This document shows positions 1 to 10,638 of a stretch of DNA of 64,000 nucleotides, piece by piece. The position numbers and the translations under genes were made by a program. Numbering within the stretch: the stretch's first letter is position 1; every line of letters starts with the position of its first letter. Below the pieces are notes generated by a model. The model made no database searches, was not told where the DNA came from, and worked only from the letters and a program-made list of their open reading frames with translations. Origin of the DNA: Ganoderma boninense (lineage: Eukaryota; Basidiomycota; Agaricomycetes; Polyporales; Polyporaceae). The DNA is taken from assembly GCA_002900995.3 (NCBI GenBank), contig CM035310.1:2813394-2877393 (forward strand). The letters are read 5' to 3'.

Positions 1-1080
1 CCTGATCTCCACATCCAGCAAGACCAGTTTCTTCTTGTTCTCTATGAACCTCGCCAGGCTTAGCGCTTGGAGGTTGCCGAACGCGTGCTGAGTCGGCCAG
101 TAGATGAACTTCAGAGCCCGCAAATCCGGCAACGCTTTCGCGTTCCTCTGTACTAAGGCGGAGAGAAACTCGTCCCGTGTCCGCGTGAACAAGGTGAGGG
201 AGCGGAGAGAAACGCAGTGCTCAAAGACCAGACACAGACCCTCTGCCGTCCTAGGCAGGACGATCTCGAGCTCTTGGAGGTTGGCCATAGACTGGATGGA
301 GCACCTCCAGATCGCATCGCCGACGACAGCAATCCGCCTCAGGGTGTGCACCATGCCATCGATAGCCGTTTGAAGCGTGATCGCGCGCTCATCCTCGGGC
401 GATATGCCAGAGTAGAGAACTCCGTCGACTGCATGCAGCTCTTCAAGGCGGTTGAATGCCGAGAGACAGTGGACCGTGGCTGCGGTAATCCTTCTGATGG
501 GAAAGTGCTCCGAGAGCCGGAGAGAAGAGAGAGGAGCGTACGGAATGCGCAATTGCTTCAGAGAAGATCCCAAAGACTGCGCGAGGGCTGTGAGGACGTC
601 TTGGCTCAGCGCCGGAGAGTTACCATGCCAACGGAAGGCATGAAGATTGGGCAGGGAGTGAAGTGCCGCGATGTGAGTTCCTACGGAGGTTAGAGCGCGA
701 TATATGTGCCCCAGGCCGCCGCGAGCATGAAAAGGCTCACTGATGTGAAATATTTCCTCTCCAAGACCATGACCAGCGACGGTAAGGTGGGCGAAAACGG
801 TCACTTCCCTCACTGCCTCCGCAAATTTAGGGCAACTCGAGATGTGTTGGAGGATCTCCCAAGTGGTGTTGTTCTTGCGTCTCAGATCCGCAACGGTTTC
901 TTCAGATTGAGAGATGCGACTGTAGACCATCCAGGGTCCGAAATATACCTTGACATGGGAGAAGAGCGCTCTGGTAGCCAAGTCATGGTGAAGCTTGGAG
1001 AGGAGACGATAGGTCTTCTGATCCTTGCCCTGGAGGCTGTTGACAATGAGTACCAGTAGTTCAGGAGGAAGCGATTTCAT
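1..1080 (-). CDS. F-box/leucine-rich protein, copy 1 (3' end off window)
   Basis: Probable substrate-recognition subunit of an SCF ubiquitin ligase; the substrate is unknown. The reading frame starts at the ATG at 1080 and is open to base 1, so the C-terminus lies outside. Residues 1-45 look like an F-box (SLPPELL, then a KLHHDLATRALFSHV stretch), and leucine-rich segments follow (LHSLPNLHAF, LRSLTLF). A likely intron spans 681-740: it begins GTGAGC, ends CGTAG, carries a CTAAC branch site and has a length divisible by three. Removing it aligns the protein with copies at 12648, 16172 and 21273, which have an intron at the same place and phase. The gene is divergent from the F-box gene at 1744. 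Family assignment is firm; function is inferred from the fold only. Confidence 0.8.
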   Translation of the reverse strand, partial: MKSLPPELLVLIVNSLQGKDQKTYRLLSKLHHDLATRALFSHVKVYFGPWMVYSRISQSEETVADLRRKNNTTWEILQHISSCPKFAEAVREVTVFAHLTVAGHGLGEEIFHISEPFHARGGLGHIYRALTSVGTHIAALHSLPNLHAFRWHGNSPALSQDVLTALAQSLGSSLKQLRIPYAPLSSLRLSEHFPIRRITAATVHCLSAFNRLEELHAVDGVLYSGISPEDERAITLQTAIDGMVHTLRRIAVVGDAIWRCSIQSMANLQELEIVLPRTAEGLCLVFEHCVSLRSLTLFTRTRDEFLSALVQRNAKALPDLRALKFIYWPTQHAFGNLQALSLARFIENKKKLVLLDVEIR

Positions 1081-1743
1081 GCTGTAGTGTGGGGCGGTGG
1101 TGGAAGTGGGCAGCTCCAAGAAGTACTAGAGGCTAGAGCAGAGCAAGCAGCAAGCCCGCATGAGCCCGAGGTGGGGGACTCCTGCGGCGGCGTGGGTACA
1201 GTTATTGGCAGCGAAGGCCCAAACGGAACAACCGGGACAGCGTTGTCGAAATGATGATTGGATGAATTTGAAGAGACTTGTAAAAAGAAATAGAAAATAC
1301 CGAGTATGACTCCTTGGTAGAACGTGGACAGAGCAGAGCCCTACTTGTTATCACTCCGTTGTAAGTAAGTAGTTTTCAGCGGATCTCAGATCTCAGACCT
1401 CTTGCGACTCGCTAAGCGCGGAACTGCGGAACGTTACATAATCCCAGCTGCTCAACCAAACCATCGGCATTGAACGGATGCTGCATGTAAGCTTCTTTGT
1501 ACTTACAACATGTTATCGCGGGGGCCGTGACTATATTTACTGCACAGTCTTTGCTTCCTCGAGACGGCCAGTGGTAAACTGCCCCTACTGTCATAGAAAT
1601 CACGGTTTCGGCCACTGCTGCTCCGAGTTGGACCGTCTCAACTCAACCAAATTACTTCCCTCAGGCTCGATCGAAGAGCGTACGTGTGGTGGTGCATCAT
1701 GTGGAGATCCGAGCTTGCACCTTGAGCCCAGATAAGTACACAA
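1081..1743. other. Intergenic, divergent promoter region
   Basis: A 663-bp spacer between two divergently oriented F-box genes. It presumably holds both promoters. I see no convincing gene, repeat or TATA box in it. Confidence 0.5.
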
Positions 1744-2997
1744 TGAAATCCGAGTTCTCCCCCGATGCCATTCCCGGAGAACTCATCGACGCCGTCCTTC
1801 ACCATCTCGACAACGACCAGGTCTCCCTTCGTGCATGCACGCTCATCTCTACTTCCTGGAGGTCCTTCGCTCGGTGTCATCTACTACATGCTGTAGTTTG
1901 CCGTCCAAACGCTGCACACCTATCCCTCGACGTCTTTCCGCATTCCTGTCCTCGACTCCTGATGTTGTACCCCACATCCATTCGCTCAAGTTCCTCGGCA
2001 GCAAAACCCCCTCGGAGATCGAGCTCGCAGTCGAGGACGTTGTACCTCTATTATCCGCTCTCCCGAACCTGAAATCGCTTTCGTTTGAGCGTGTCCCCCT
2101 TTTCACTCGAGCACGCCCTCACGATCCACCCATCGAGACGGCCTTACTCCCAGGCTCCGAACCTTTCGCCATCAGCCTATGTGCCGTCGACTATACCGAC
2201 AGCACGGACTCCTTCTTCAGGGTCCTCAGGGACTGCCTGGGATCCAAGCCCATCCGCGCCTCTCTCAGATTCGCTAGCCGCGACGACCATTTCTCCTTCC
2301 CCGCATTTCTGAACGTCCTCGGGCCCAAGATCACGCACCTCTCCTGCAACCTTCTGGGCTCAGTGGGCGACTTTCGAATGCTGTCCGGCGGCCCTGGCAG
2401 TAAGGTTCCAACCACAGACACCGCGTCCAGATGTCATGCTCATCCCACTTCGTTCTCATCACAGAACCTGGTGTACGACCCGCGCCTCGATCCCCACGTA
2501 GACGTCCCGCCCTGCGCCACGGTCACCGACCTCGACCTGTGCTTCACCCTCTCCGGGTTCGCCGACCCCGACACGCAGCTGATGCTGCTCTGGGGCCAGT
2601 TCATCGCCAGCGGCGAGCTGGCGAAGTTCCTGGCGCCCGACGCGCCCGTCGTGCGCGTCACGCTGCGGTGGCAGCGCTTCGGGCCGCACACGAGGGCGAC
2701 CGAGCGGATGCTCGCGAGCCTGCTCGACCCCGACAACTGGTTCGGGTGCATCGGGTGGCTCGAGCGGCTGCTGTTGCGGTTTACGCGCCTGGAGACGTTG
2801 ACGTGCGTCCTGTGCGGCGAGGGCGGCCTGGTGGAGCAGTATGGCGAGTACCTCCCTGCTGAACCGACCCCGACTAGAGCTGGCTCTGGGGCGGAGTGAT
2901 TGGTCGCAAGGAAGGGTATGCCTTCTATGAGGACTTTGTGAAAAACAGCTTCCCTCAATTTCTTGCGAAGGGGGTTCTCCGGATCCAGAGAGCGTAG
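1744..2997 (+). CDS. F-box protein with apparent frame breaks
   Basis: Starts at the ATG at 1744 with a standard fungal F-box (AIPGELIDAVLHHL, then SLRACTLISTSWRSFARCHL). The conserved continuation (SSTPDVVPHIHSLKF) is in the next frame and runs to 2899. A plausible C-terminus (KEGYAFYEDFVKNSF) lies in the first frame again and stops at 2997. I found no GT-AG intron of the right length for the first shift (about 1880-1945). A 32-41-nt intron near 2841-2882 could explain the second but would be very short. It is either a decaying gene or carries sequence errors. It belongs to a different F-box subfamily from its divergent neighbour. The family is clear; an intact product is doubtful. Confidence 0.6.
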
Positions 2998-3177
2998 TCA
3001 GGGTTGGGGGTACCTGTAATCTTGTGTTGTGTATGTAATTTCAGCGGAGCTGCTATCCGGCGGGGAGTCTGAGTTCAGAGTTACAGCGCATCGGTCGTAT
3101 CCTGACAGCGTTAGGTAGATACCCTTATAGATATGCTGGTTCGGACTGAAAGGATATAAGACCGACTTCACTCCCCT

Positions 3178-5369
3178 CTACGCGCTGCGAAACACCTTCG
3201 AGAAGTACTTCTGAAGCCCCTCCGCATCGTAGACGAACGCGCCGACATACCCATCAGGGCGCACCACGACGGCCGTCACCGGGGCCTCGTCAACGTGGTA
3301 GGCCCTACCAGCACGTCCGGCAGCGTCGTGGTACACGTCGGCTCCCTCGCACGCCTGCGGCACGGCGTGGCGACCGAGCACGACAGCCTTGACCGCATCT
3401 GCAGAGAACCCTCGGAGCACTGCGACGATGCTCTCCACTTCCGGAGCAGTGTTCTCCCCAGTGCCGGACGCGAACACCAGGACGGTGTGGCGCCACGGCT
3501 TGAAGATGTCGAAGAGCGCCGTCTCCGCACCCTCAGCGTCGACGAGCCGTGGCGCGTTCGGTGCACGGTCGCCCGCGCGCACGTCGCCGCCGGGGTACCC
3601 CGCATACGCGCGCGCCTTCATCTCCCCGTCGGTACAGCCGAGCGGCGTGCCGCGCGCGTCGTGCACGGCGGGGCTCCAGCGGTAGTTGATGTCGAGCATG
3701 TAGAGCGTCTGGCTCGTCCACGCCGCGTCACCCGCGTCGGACTTGCCAGAGGTCTCGAGGTGGCCGGGGTCGACGTCCTCAAGACTGCGGGACGTGACGT
3801 GTGTGTAGAGCTTGGAGGTCTGCGCGAGCATCTGGGCGACGACGGGGAGGCGCTCGGCCTCGTAGGACGCGAAGAGGTCTGGGGCGGCGAGGCCCTTGTA
3901 GGCGAGGGCAAGCTTCCAGGCGAGGTTGAACTATGGTAAAAGATCAGTGATCAGGGCACATGGATTGGAGCATGGGGAGACGAAGAGTACGCACGGAGTC
4001 TTGCACACTGGTGTTGAGACCTTGTCCGCCGGTAGGGGAATGGACGTGTGCGGCGTCTCCGGTGATGAAGATACGACCCTCGGCGAACTTGCTCGCCATC
4101 CGCATCTTGGGCCTTCATGTCATGTCGTGAGCGGCAGTCTCCTCTATAATTATAACTGACAAAGACATGGACTTACTTCCAGTACGACAACATCCTGATC
4201 TCCTTGAAGACGAGGTCCGTGCGGCCGCTCTCCTCGCGCACAAACTCGATGAATTTCTGGACACTGAGCAACTCCTTTGGGTCAAAGTTGTGACCGAAGA
4301 CGCCGACGTGGAAAGACTGGGCATCTAAAGTAGGCCGCGCGGTGATCCTGTCCAAGCTCTGAAGTTAGCGACACCTTCCAGGACCTGTGGAATAGAGGTG
4401 TACGGACCCGCACTTGTCAGGAACGGACCACATGTGCCAGAACTGTTGGCAACGATAATGTCAGCAATCAAGGGCCCAACGTCTCGTTCGAAATTCCTTA
4501 CATCATGGTCCAAGCCTTCGATCACGGTATCCGCCCAGACCTGACCGTCCTCTTCTTTGGTTTGGCCCTCAAAGGTCGCCCCAATCGCCTTTCTCGTGAT
4601 TCCTGTTACCGGAATAAGTAGGATATTCATATTCATACTCATCCATAGGTACAAGATAGGCGTACCTCGGGCACCGTCTGACCCAACGACATATGGGACC
4701 CGGATCTTCTCGATGGTCTCGCCGCCGACTTCATCAGTCTTCTTGAGAGTGACCGTAACACCATCTGCATCTTGCTCAATCGAAACAGGCTCCGTGCTCA
4801 GTTCGACGCGTACACCGATTTTCGCGAGCGCGTGCCGAAGGACAGCCTCGGTATGGTATTGGCTCGCCAGGAGCACGTCCTACATAGACAGGACCGGTGA
4901 GTTGATCGTGACCTCAGTCATCTCCGAATTACTTACATACGGTCGCTCAGGCGAGATCTCGACAGGGTCCCAAAACGCCTTCCACTGCCTCGTCACCTCT
5001 GTACCTCCGGGATGCTTGTATGCTCTTATTTCGGGCAGGCCCGTGTCGAACTTCTTTGCGTCCTCGATGACGCCGAGGAACTTGAATATTTCGACAGTCT
5101 TGGGCTGCGAGACGGTGACGGAGTCAGTATGCTGGCAGTAACAAGTGCTCGACTTGCGCTTACGTGGATGCCGCTCCCTCGAGACGAAGTATGGTGTGCG
5201 TCGAGCTTGTCGACAATGCGGACTGGCACCCCGTTCTGCGCCAACGTGAGTGCGGCTGCCAATCCAGAGGGACCGGCACCAATCTAAAAAGTAGACAAGT
5301 CAGATACGGATAACGACGATTCTGGAGATAGAAGAAGCGGCATACAACAAGTATAGGGTTGTCGGACAT
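3178..5369 (-). CDS. FAD-dependent monooxygenase, phenol 2-monooxygenase-like
   Basis: Flavoprotein of the p-hydroxybenzoate-hydroxylase/phenol-hydroxylase group, expected to hydroxylate an aromatic substrate using NAD(P)H and O2. About 570 residues in nine exons separated by introns of about 50-65 nt. Visible motifs in order: an N-terminal dinucleotide fold ([13 protein letters not shown], residues 9-21), the DG motif (VGSDGARG, about residue 170), the GD motif ([19 protein letters not shown], about residue 295), and a C-terminal thioredoxin-like domain ([14 protein letters not shown]) that lacks a CxxC pair, as is usual in phenol hydroxylases. I chose the start at 5369 (MSDNPILV) because it sits just before the FAD motif; an in-frame ATG at 5378 would add three residues. 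The acceptor of the intron at 4360-4407 is ambiguous by two bases. The physiological substrate cannot be told from sequence. Confidence 0.88.
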
Positions 5370-5378
5370 GACGAGCAT

Positions 5379-7893
5379 GCTTCGTTAGAGTTGATTGGGA
5401 AAATGGGTGAGGTGTGGAGGAGTATCCGCGGCCGGGTGACGACGTGTTGGGTCGCTCGACATGCCTCGGCCATTTATATGAGGCATCCACACACGCTGTG
5501 AACACCGCAAGCGGCGCAGATGGTTATGGTTTGTAGCAGACACCACTGTGGCGACACACAGACATCAGAGCGTTAGCATCCGGCCATCTCGAATGGCAAA
5601 CGCAGCAAGAGCCTGCCGCACGAAAACGTACGCCATTGAGCATCTGACATTATGTAATATGATTTGACCGGCCCGTGTCACAGTCATTTGCACATTGCCT
5701 AAGACGGGCCGTCCCTCCGGTCATGTGAGGAATTCTCCTTTGCGCGCTACCTCAGGGTTTGGCTTCTACAGGCTACCACCACCCATTCCCGGGGCCATTG
5801 GCAGACCCCAAACTCTGATGCTAGCTGCCTCAAAACCTCGAGAGAAATCTCTGCATGCCTTCTCTCGTGCCGATTTAATTCCTCAGCACTTCCAGCATAC
5901 TTGAAGTTGTGGTAGGGGTTATGTGGTTCCTTCAACTTCATGGAAGTAAGTACAGCTGGTGTGTCTTTCGCTTGTCGAACACCGGTACATGCTGCTGAAA
6001 TACGGGCCACTCTTCTTCCTGCACCAGTCTCCCCGAGCCCAGGGCCCAGGCAAGTCGTCAGCTCAGCGCCCCAAGTCCACTGGTACCACGCCATTGCGCC
6101 ATCATATGCGCATCTTCGAGCGGCCCTCCCCGCTGAATGAATACTCGGACTTCCACAGCGGCTGTCGTTTCCAGTCGGCCGAGGACTTTCCAAGCTCTCC
6201 GCAGCTCTTCAGGTATACGCTGTCCCAACGCTGTCCTCTGGCCGATCACACCGGAGCAGAGCGTTAGGCCGTCGAACACCCACCCCAGGCGTTTGGGACA
6301 CGCCGCTACCGGAGAAGGTCGTGTTTGAGACGGCAAGAAGTTTCGGTGCCCGGACTGGTGAGATTCCTCAGGTCTAGGTACGGTGGCCGCTGGCAGGTGC
6401 GTGCCGAACCTGCGCTCATCGATGCGAGTTTTTCCTATCTGTGCTGCCTGTATGCGCCTTCTTCACGTCGTTCCGACGCACCTTCATCCTCCGCGCTTCA
6501 TAGCCTTACGACATGTCACGAAAATTCATCCCCATGTTCTTCAAATGGGAGGCGACGATGTGTTGTGCGGAGATCAGGGTGAGAGCTTTAGAACAACCAG
6601 AACGGCTTCGTACGCAATGTTCGTTAATATGATGTTCGTAGGATGTACAACCAGGACAAGTTGAACCCGGCGATTCTCACAAGCACCTGGCGGGGCCCGG
6701 CATCGGCACACAAATGGACGAAGAAAAACGGCGGCGCTTTGCACTCCTCATGGATATGCCGACATGGACCTGCATCGTGACTACATTTCGACTTCTGGTG
6801 TGGAAGTACGCTCATATCAATTCTCAATCAATACTGGGCACATTCGGGCGAGTGAGATTGTGAAAAGGCTCCGTCCTCTATGATTCACTGAGCTTGAACG
6901 TCCTTTCAACAGTGAAGAGATCTGTCTATAATCCAATGCCGCAAACTCAAGATGAAGGGAACGCACCGTATGGAAAGTTCTGCGTTGATTAGGAATCGCA
7001 GCCCCACCATTGGTACGAAAAAAGCGTGAGTACTCGCTCAGTTCATATTCAGGCATCGTGTGGCCCGATCGACAACGTGAAGGATGACGAATGCACCTCA
7101 TTATGACTCCGTCTGGCGGTCAGCACAATGGCAAGCCGCGCCTCCTGGCGAGGCGGATCGGGACTTGGGTTGTGAATGGGCCTGGTGTGCAGCAGCTGAC
7201 GAACCCGTCACCGCGAAACACGACGCGACATTCCGGTTCTGTCCCTCTCGTTCCAGAGCTTTGTAGCGTAAGGAGCAACGAGTTCTCCCCATCAGTACTG
7301 CGCCAGCTCCGGAAAGGTTGAGGGCGACAACTGACGCAGCGGCCGAGAGACGGAAACGCGTGACCGCGGATTGGACCGGTTGGCCAGACCCACGACGAGT
7401 CTCACCGGTTGATTCCCCAGTGACGTGCAGGGCACGGACTCGGAGTCAGCCGTACCCGACTTGGACAGAGGCATTCTGACGATGTTCACCTCCAAGCTTG
7501 TGGGTCTCTAGGCTGTATTGTTGTGAACCAAGGACTCTGTGAATGATTTTATAGCCATGGTAAGTACTCACTTTGGCTAGGTTTGTTGTGGCTTTGTTCA
7601 GGGTTCCGATCTCCTCTGATTTGCGGATGGCGTCACAAGCGCTTATGCCTAGATGCTGTGCCAAACGCGGAACCAAGTTAGCCCGGCCACGGTCGTCCAA
7701 ACGAGCCTCTTTCTGTTTTCCAAGTTCTGGCCTCGTCCGGACTGCAAACTTTCCTTCCGGTTTGTTCCACGCCGCGAAGGAACGCGTACTGCAACTTTCG
7801 CTCTATAAAATCTGCTGCGAATGCCTACCGGGATGGTTCGTCAGACTTCTCTGCGGATACGCACATCCCATCGATCACTAACACACCCTCGAC
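5379..7893. other. 2.5-kb stretch without a recognisable gene
   Basis: Only short, overlapping reading frames on both strands. Some segments look mildly coding (minus frame 6058-6336; plus-strand frame near 6690-6800), but no exon chain with splice sites could be built and no family was recognised. A decayed gene is possible. The right end holds the promoter of the flavohemoglobin gene. Confidence 0.4.
7804..7810 (+). promoter_or_regulatory. TATA box of the flavohemoglobin gene
   Basis: TATAAAA, 84 bp before the ATG at 7894. Good match to consensus and spacing; function is inferred. Confidence 0.55.
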
Positions 7894-9342
7894 ATGCCAG
7901 GAGAAATCCCTCACGCCCCCGCTCCTTCGGTCCAGCGGCCCAAGCCACTCACAGCTGAGCAGCGCAAACTCATCACCGCGATCGTCCCGGTCCTCGAGCA
8001 GCATGGCAAGACCATCACCACTCTCATGTACAGCCAGATGCTGGGAGAGAACCCCGCGCTGCAGAACGTCTTCAGCAAAAGCAAGCAGGAGGTACGCAGC
8101 CAACCCCGCACTTCGACGTTTCCCGACCATCCATTCTGACGTGTCCCTCGAACAGCGCGGGCAGCAGCCCGAGGTGCTCGCACGCTCGCTCTACGCGTAC
8201 GCGTCGCACATAGAGGACCTGAGCCCCATCATGCCCTTCGTCGAGCGCATCGCGCACAAGCACGCGTCCGTGCACGTCGAGCCTGCGCACTACGACGTCG
8301 TCGCCAAGTACCTCACGAACGCGATCCGCCAGGTCGTCGGCGCGGACGTCCTCACCGGGGACCTCTACGACGCGTGGATCGCCGCGTACTGGAACCTCGC
8401 GTACGTCTTCATCGACCGCGAGCACGCGCTCTACAAGGAGGCCGGCTGGGTCGGCTGGCGCGACTTCGTCGTCGAGAAGAAGGTGCCCGAGAGCGACGAG
8501 GTCACGAGCTTCTACCTCCGGCCCAAGGACGGGAAGGCGCTCCCCCCGTACCGCCCTGGGCAATACATCTCCGTGCAGCGCTTCGTCCCGCAGCTCGGCG
8601 CGACGCAAAACAGGCAGTACGTCGTCGTCCCATCCTCGTCTCTGTCTGACATCTGAGTCACGGCGCGCACCTCTGCTTACACACACACCCCTTGCTTACC
8701 AGGTACTCCCTCTCGGACGCGCCCACGCCCGACCACTACCGCATCTCCGTGAAGCGCGAGGCGGGGCTCCCGAGCGCGAGCGACGCAGCGGGGCTCGCGC
8801 ACCCGGGTACGATGTCGAACATCCTGCACGGGATGCTCAACGAGGGCGACACGGTCGAGCTCGCGTACCCGTTCGGCGACTTCTTCCTCGACGCCTCCGC
8901 CGCGCCCGTCGTCCTCCTCTCCGCAGGCGTCGGCGTCACGCCGCTCCTCGCGATGCTCAACACGCTCGTCCAGGACCAGCCCGCCGCCAGCCCGAAGCGC
9001 GCGGTGTCGTGGGTCCAGGCCGTGCGCAGCAGCCGCCTGCACCCGTTCCGCGAGCACGTCGCCGCGGTCGCGAAGGCGCACCCCGCGCAGGTCAGCGCGG
9101 CGATCTTCTACTCGGACGCGGACGAGGCGGACGCGCGCGGGAAGGACTTCGTCGTGCGCGGGCGGCTCGACGTCGCGGAGCTCGACGGGGCGATGCTGAA
9201 GCTGGACGACCCCACGACGCAGTACTACGTGTGCGGGCCGGACCAGTTCATGGCGGACGTGTTTAAGGGCCTGAAGGCGCGCGGGGTGGACGCGGGCAGG
9301 CTGCACGCGGAGGTGTTCGGTGCGGGCGAGGAGCCGCATTAG
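7894..9342 (+). CDS. YHB1: Flavohemoglobin (nitric oxide dioxygenase)
   Basis: Converts NO and O2 to nitrate using NAD(P)H, protecting against nitrosative stress; normally cytosolic or mitochondrial. Three exons (7894-8091, 8156-8616, 8703-9342) give 432 residues, a normal length for the family. A globin domain covers residues 1-145, with the proximal haem histidine at about H102 in the HKHAS segment. A ferredoxin-reductase FAD domain follows (RPGQYISV; RQYSLSD, with R219-Y221-S222 as the flavin-binding RxYS motif, split by intron 2). The C-terminal NAD domain has GVGVTPLLAML and CGPDQFM. Both introns are GT-AG. A TATA box lies 84 bp upstream. It converges on the opsin-related gene, the two stops being 189 bp apart. 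Assignment is secure. Confidence 0.95.
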
Positions 9343-9531
9343 GACAGCACGTTATGGATTATGGACAACAATGGTTGTAAGATTATAGTGTACGTATTAG
9401 GGCTGGACGCAGAAGTATAACGTAGTGTAATAGAAAGTCTCCACTCATTACTTCAAAACCGATACCAAGGCAGACATACAACACGTTGGAAGATGAGGGG
9501 CCGCTCACGCAACGCTGGAAAGAAAGGTGTT

Positions 9532-10638
9532 CTAAGCGGAGTTCGGCATGGGCACGGGCACAGGCATGGACACGGGAGGCCCGTTTGCGGCGGGTGGCGA
9601 TCCATTCGCAGCGGGAGCAGGGGTATTGCCCGCCACGCCGTTCGCGGGCTTCTCGAGCCCGTTGTGCGAGTGGGCGGTCTCGGTGTCGGTGTGCTTGCCC
9701 GACTGGAGGCCGAAGGCCGCGTAGTCGACGCCGCGCAGCTTGTAGAGGAAGAAGAAGAGGAAGACGGGGCCGGCGAGGAGGTCGAGGATGCCGAACCAGA
9801 TCATCTCCGCGGTGACGGTGATGATGTTGCCGCCCTCGGAGAGCGCCCAGCAGATCGGGTACATGAGCAGGAGGAAGGAGAAGTAGCCCGCAGCGACGGT
9901 GTATCCGTCGCGGACGCTCCCGCCTGCGGAGAATGTGGTGCGGGGCCCGCGCCAGAGCAGGACGTACCTGAGGATTTGACGATTGGTGAGATAGCTGGCT
10001 AGGGAAGGGTGGAGGACTGTTAGGGAACGTACCAGATGTAGAAGAGCGCGAGGACGCCGAAGGAGTAGTAGCCCCATTTGTAGGTGGATGGGACGAGGGC
10101 TCCGATGAGTCCCATGATGACCATGACGATGCTCATGAAGAGCGTGGTGAATATGTCGGAGAGCGAGAGGCCGGTCGCGAGGAGGAGCTCGAGGAGTAGC
10201 AAGGGGAAGCTGATGAACCACTGGATGTAGCGCACATACTAGTCATGTTCGGTGAGAGGGATGTAACGTGTAACGATGATAAGGGCCTGAGAACGCACCC
10301 AAATCTGGCGGGTTCCAAAACGCCTGAACTCGACAAGGATGGGAGTGGCACCTAGATCCGAGGCCATGGAAAAGTACGAGATGCATCCCACTATAATAAC
10401 CACGATAGCGATCTGGTGGAAAAGGCGGGTACCGCGAGGGGTCTAGAGGGCCTTGGACGTTAACGTGATGTCCTCGAGAGACGGTTGGCGTACGCACGAG
10501 GAACGTCCAGCTCAAGATGACGAGAAGCGACGCGCCAAACAAACTAAAGACCGTCCACAGCCAGTCGGATCCACCGCGCGATAGGTTGAAGTCGGCGTTT
10601 GGAGGGTTGACATCGAGAGCTTGATTGCCGCCTGCCAT
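9532..10638 (-). CDS. Opsin-related seven-helix membrane protein lacking the retinal lysine
   Basis: Member of the fungal microbial-rhodopsin family (HSP30/YRO2/MRH1 branch), in the plasma membrane. About 295 residues in four exons with three short introns. Seven hydrophobic helices are visible, starting with WLWTVFSLFGASLLV. Helix 3 reads RYIQWFISFPLLLLE: relative to bacteriorhodopsin the proton acceptor Asp85 is Gln and Asp96 is Glu. Helix 7 reads GILDLLAGPVF: the Asp212 equivalent is kept, but the Lys216 that binds retinal is Gly. It therefore cannot form the Schiff base and is not a classical light-driven pump. Members of this branch are stress-induced proteins of debated role. The C-terminal tail of about 70 residues is low-complexity (Pro, Ala, Asn, Gly). 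Family membership is firm. Confidence 0.9.

Noticed and set aside
2400..2464. Intron in the divergent F-box gene
   Set aside because: Ends are GTAAGG and CACAG, but removing 65 nt would leave the conserved frame that follows.
8677..9339. 220-residue minus-strand open frame
   Set aside because: Shadow of the third exon of the flavohemoglobin; Arg/His/Val-rich composition.
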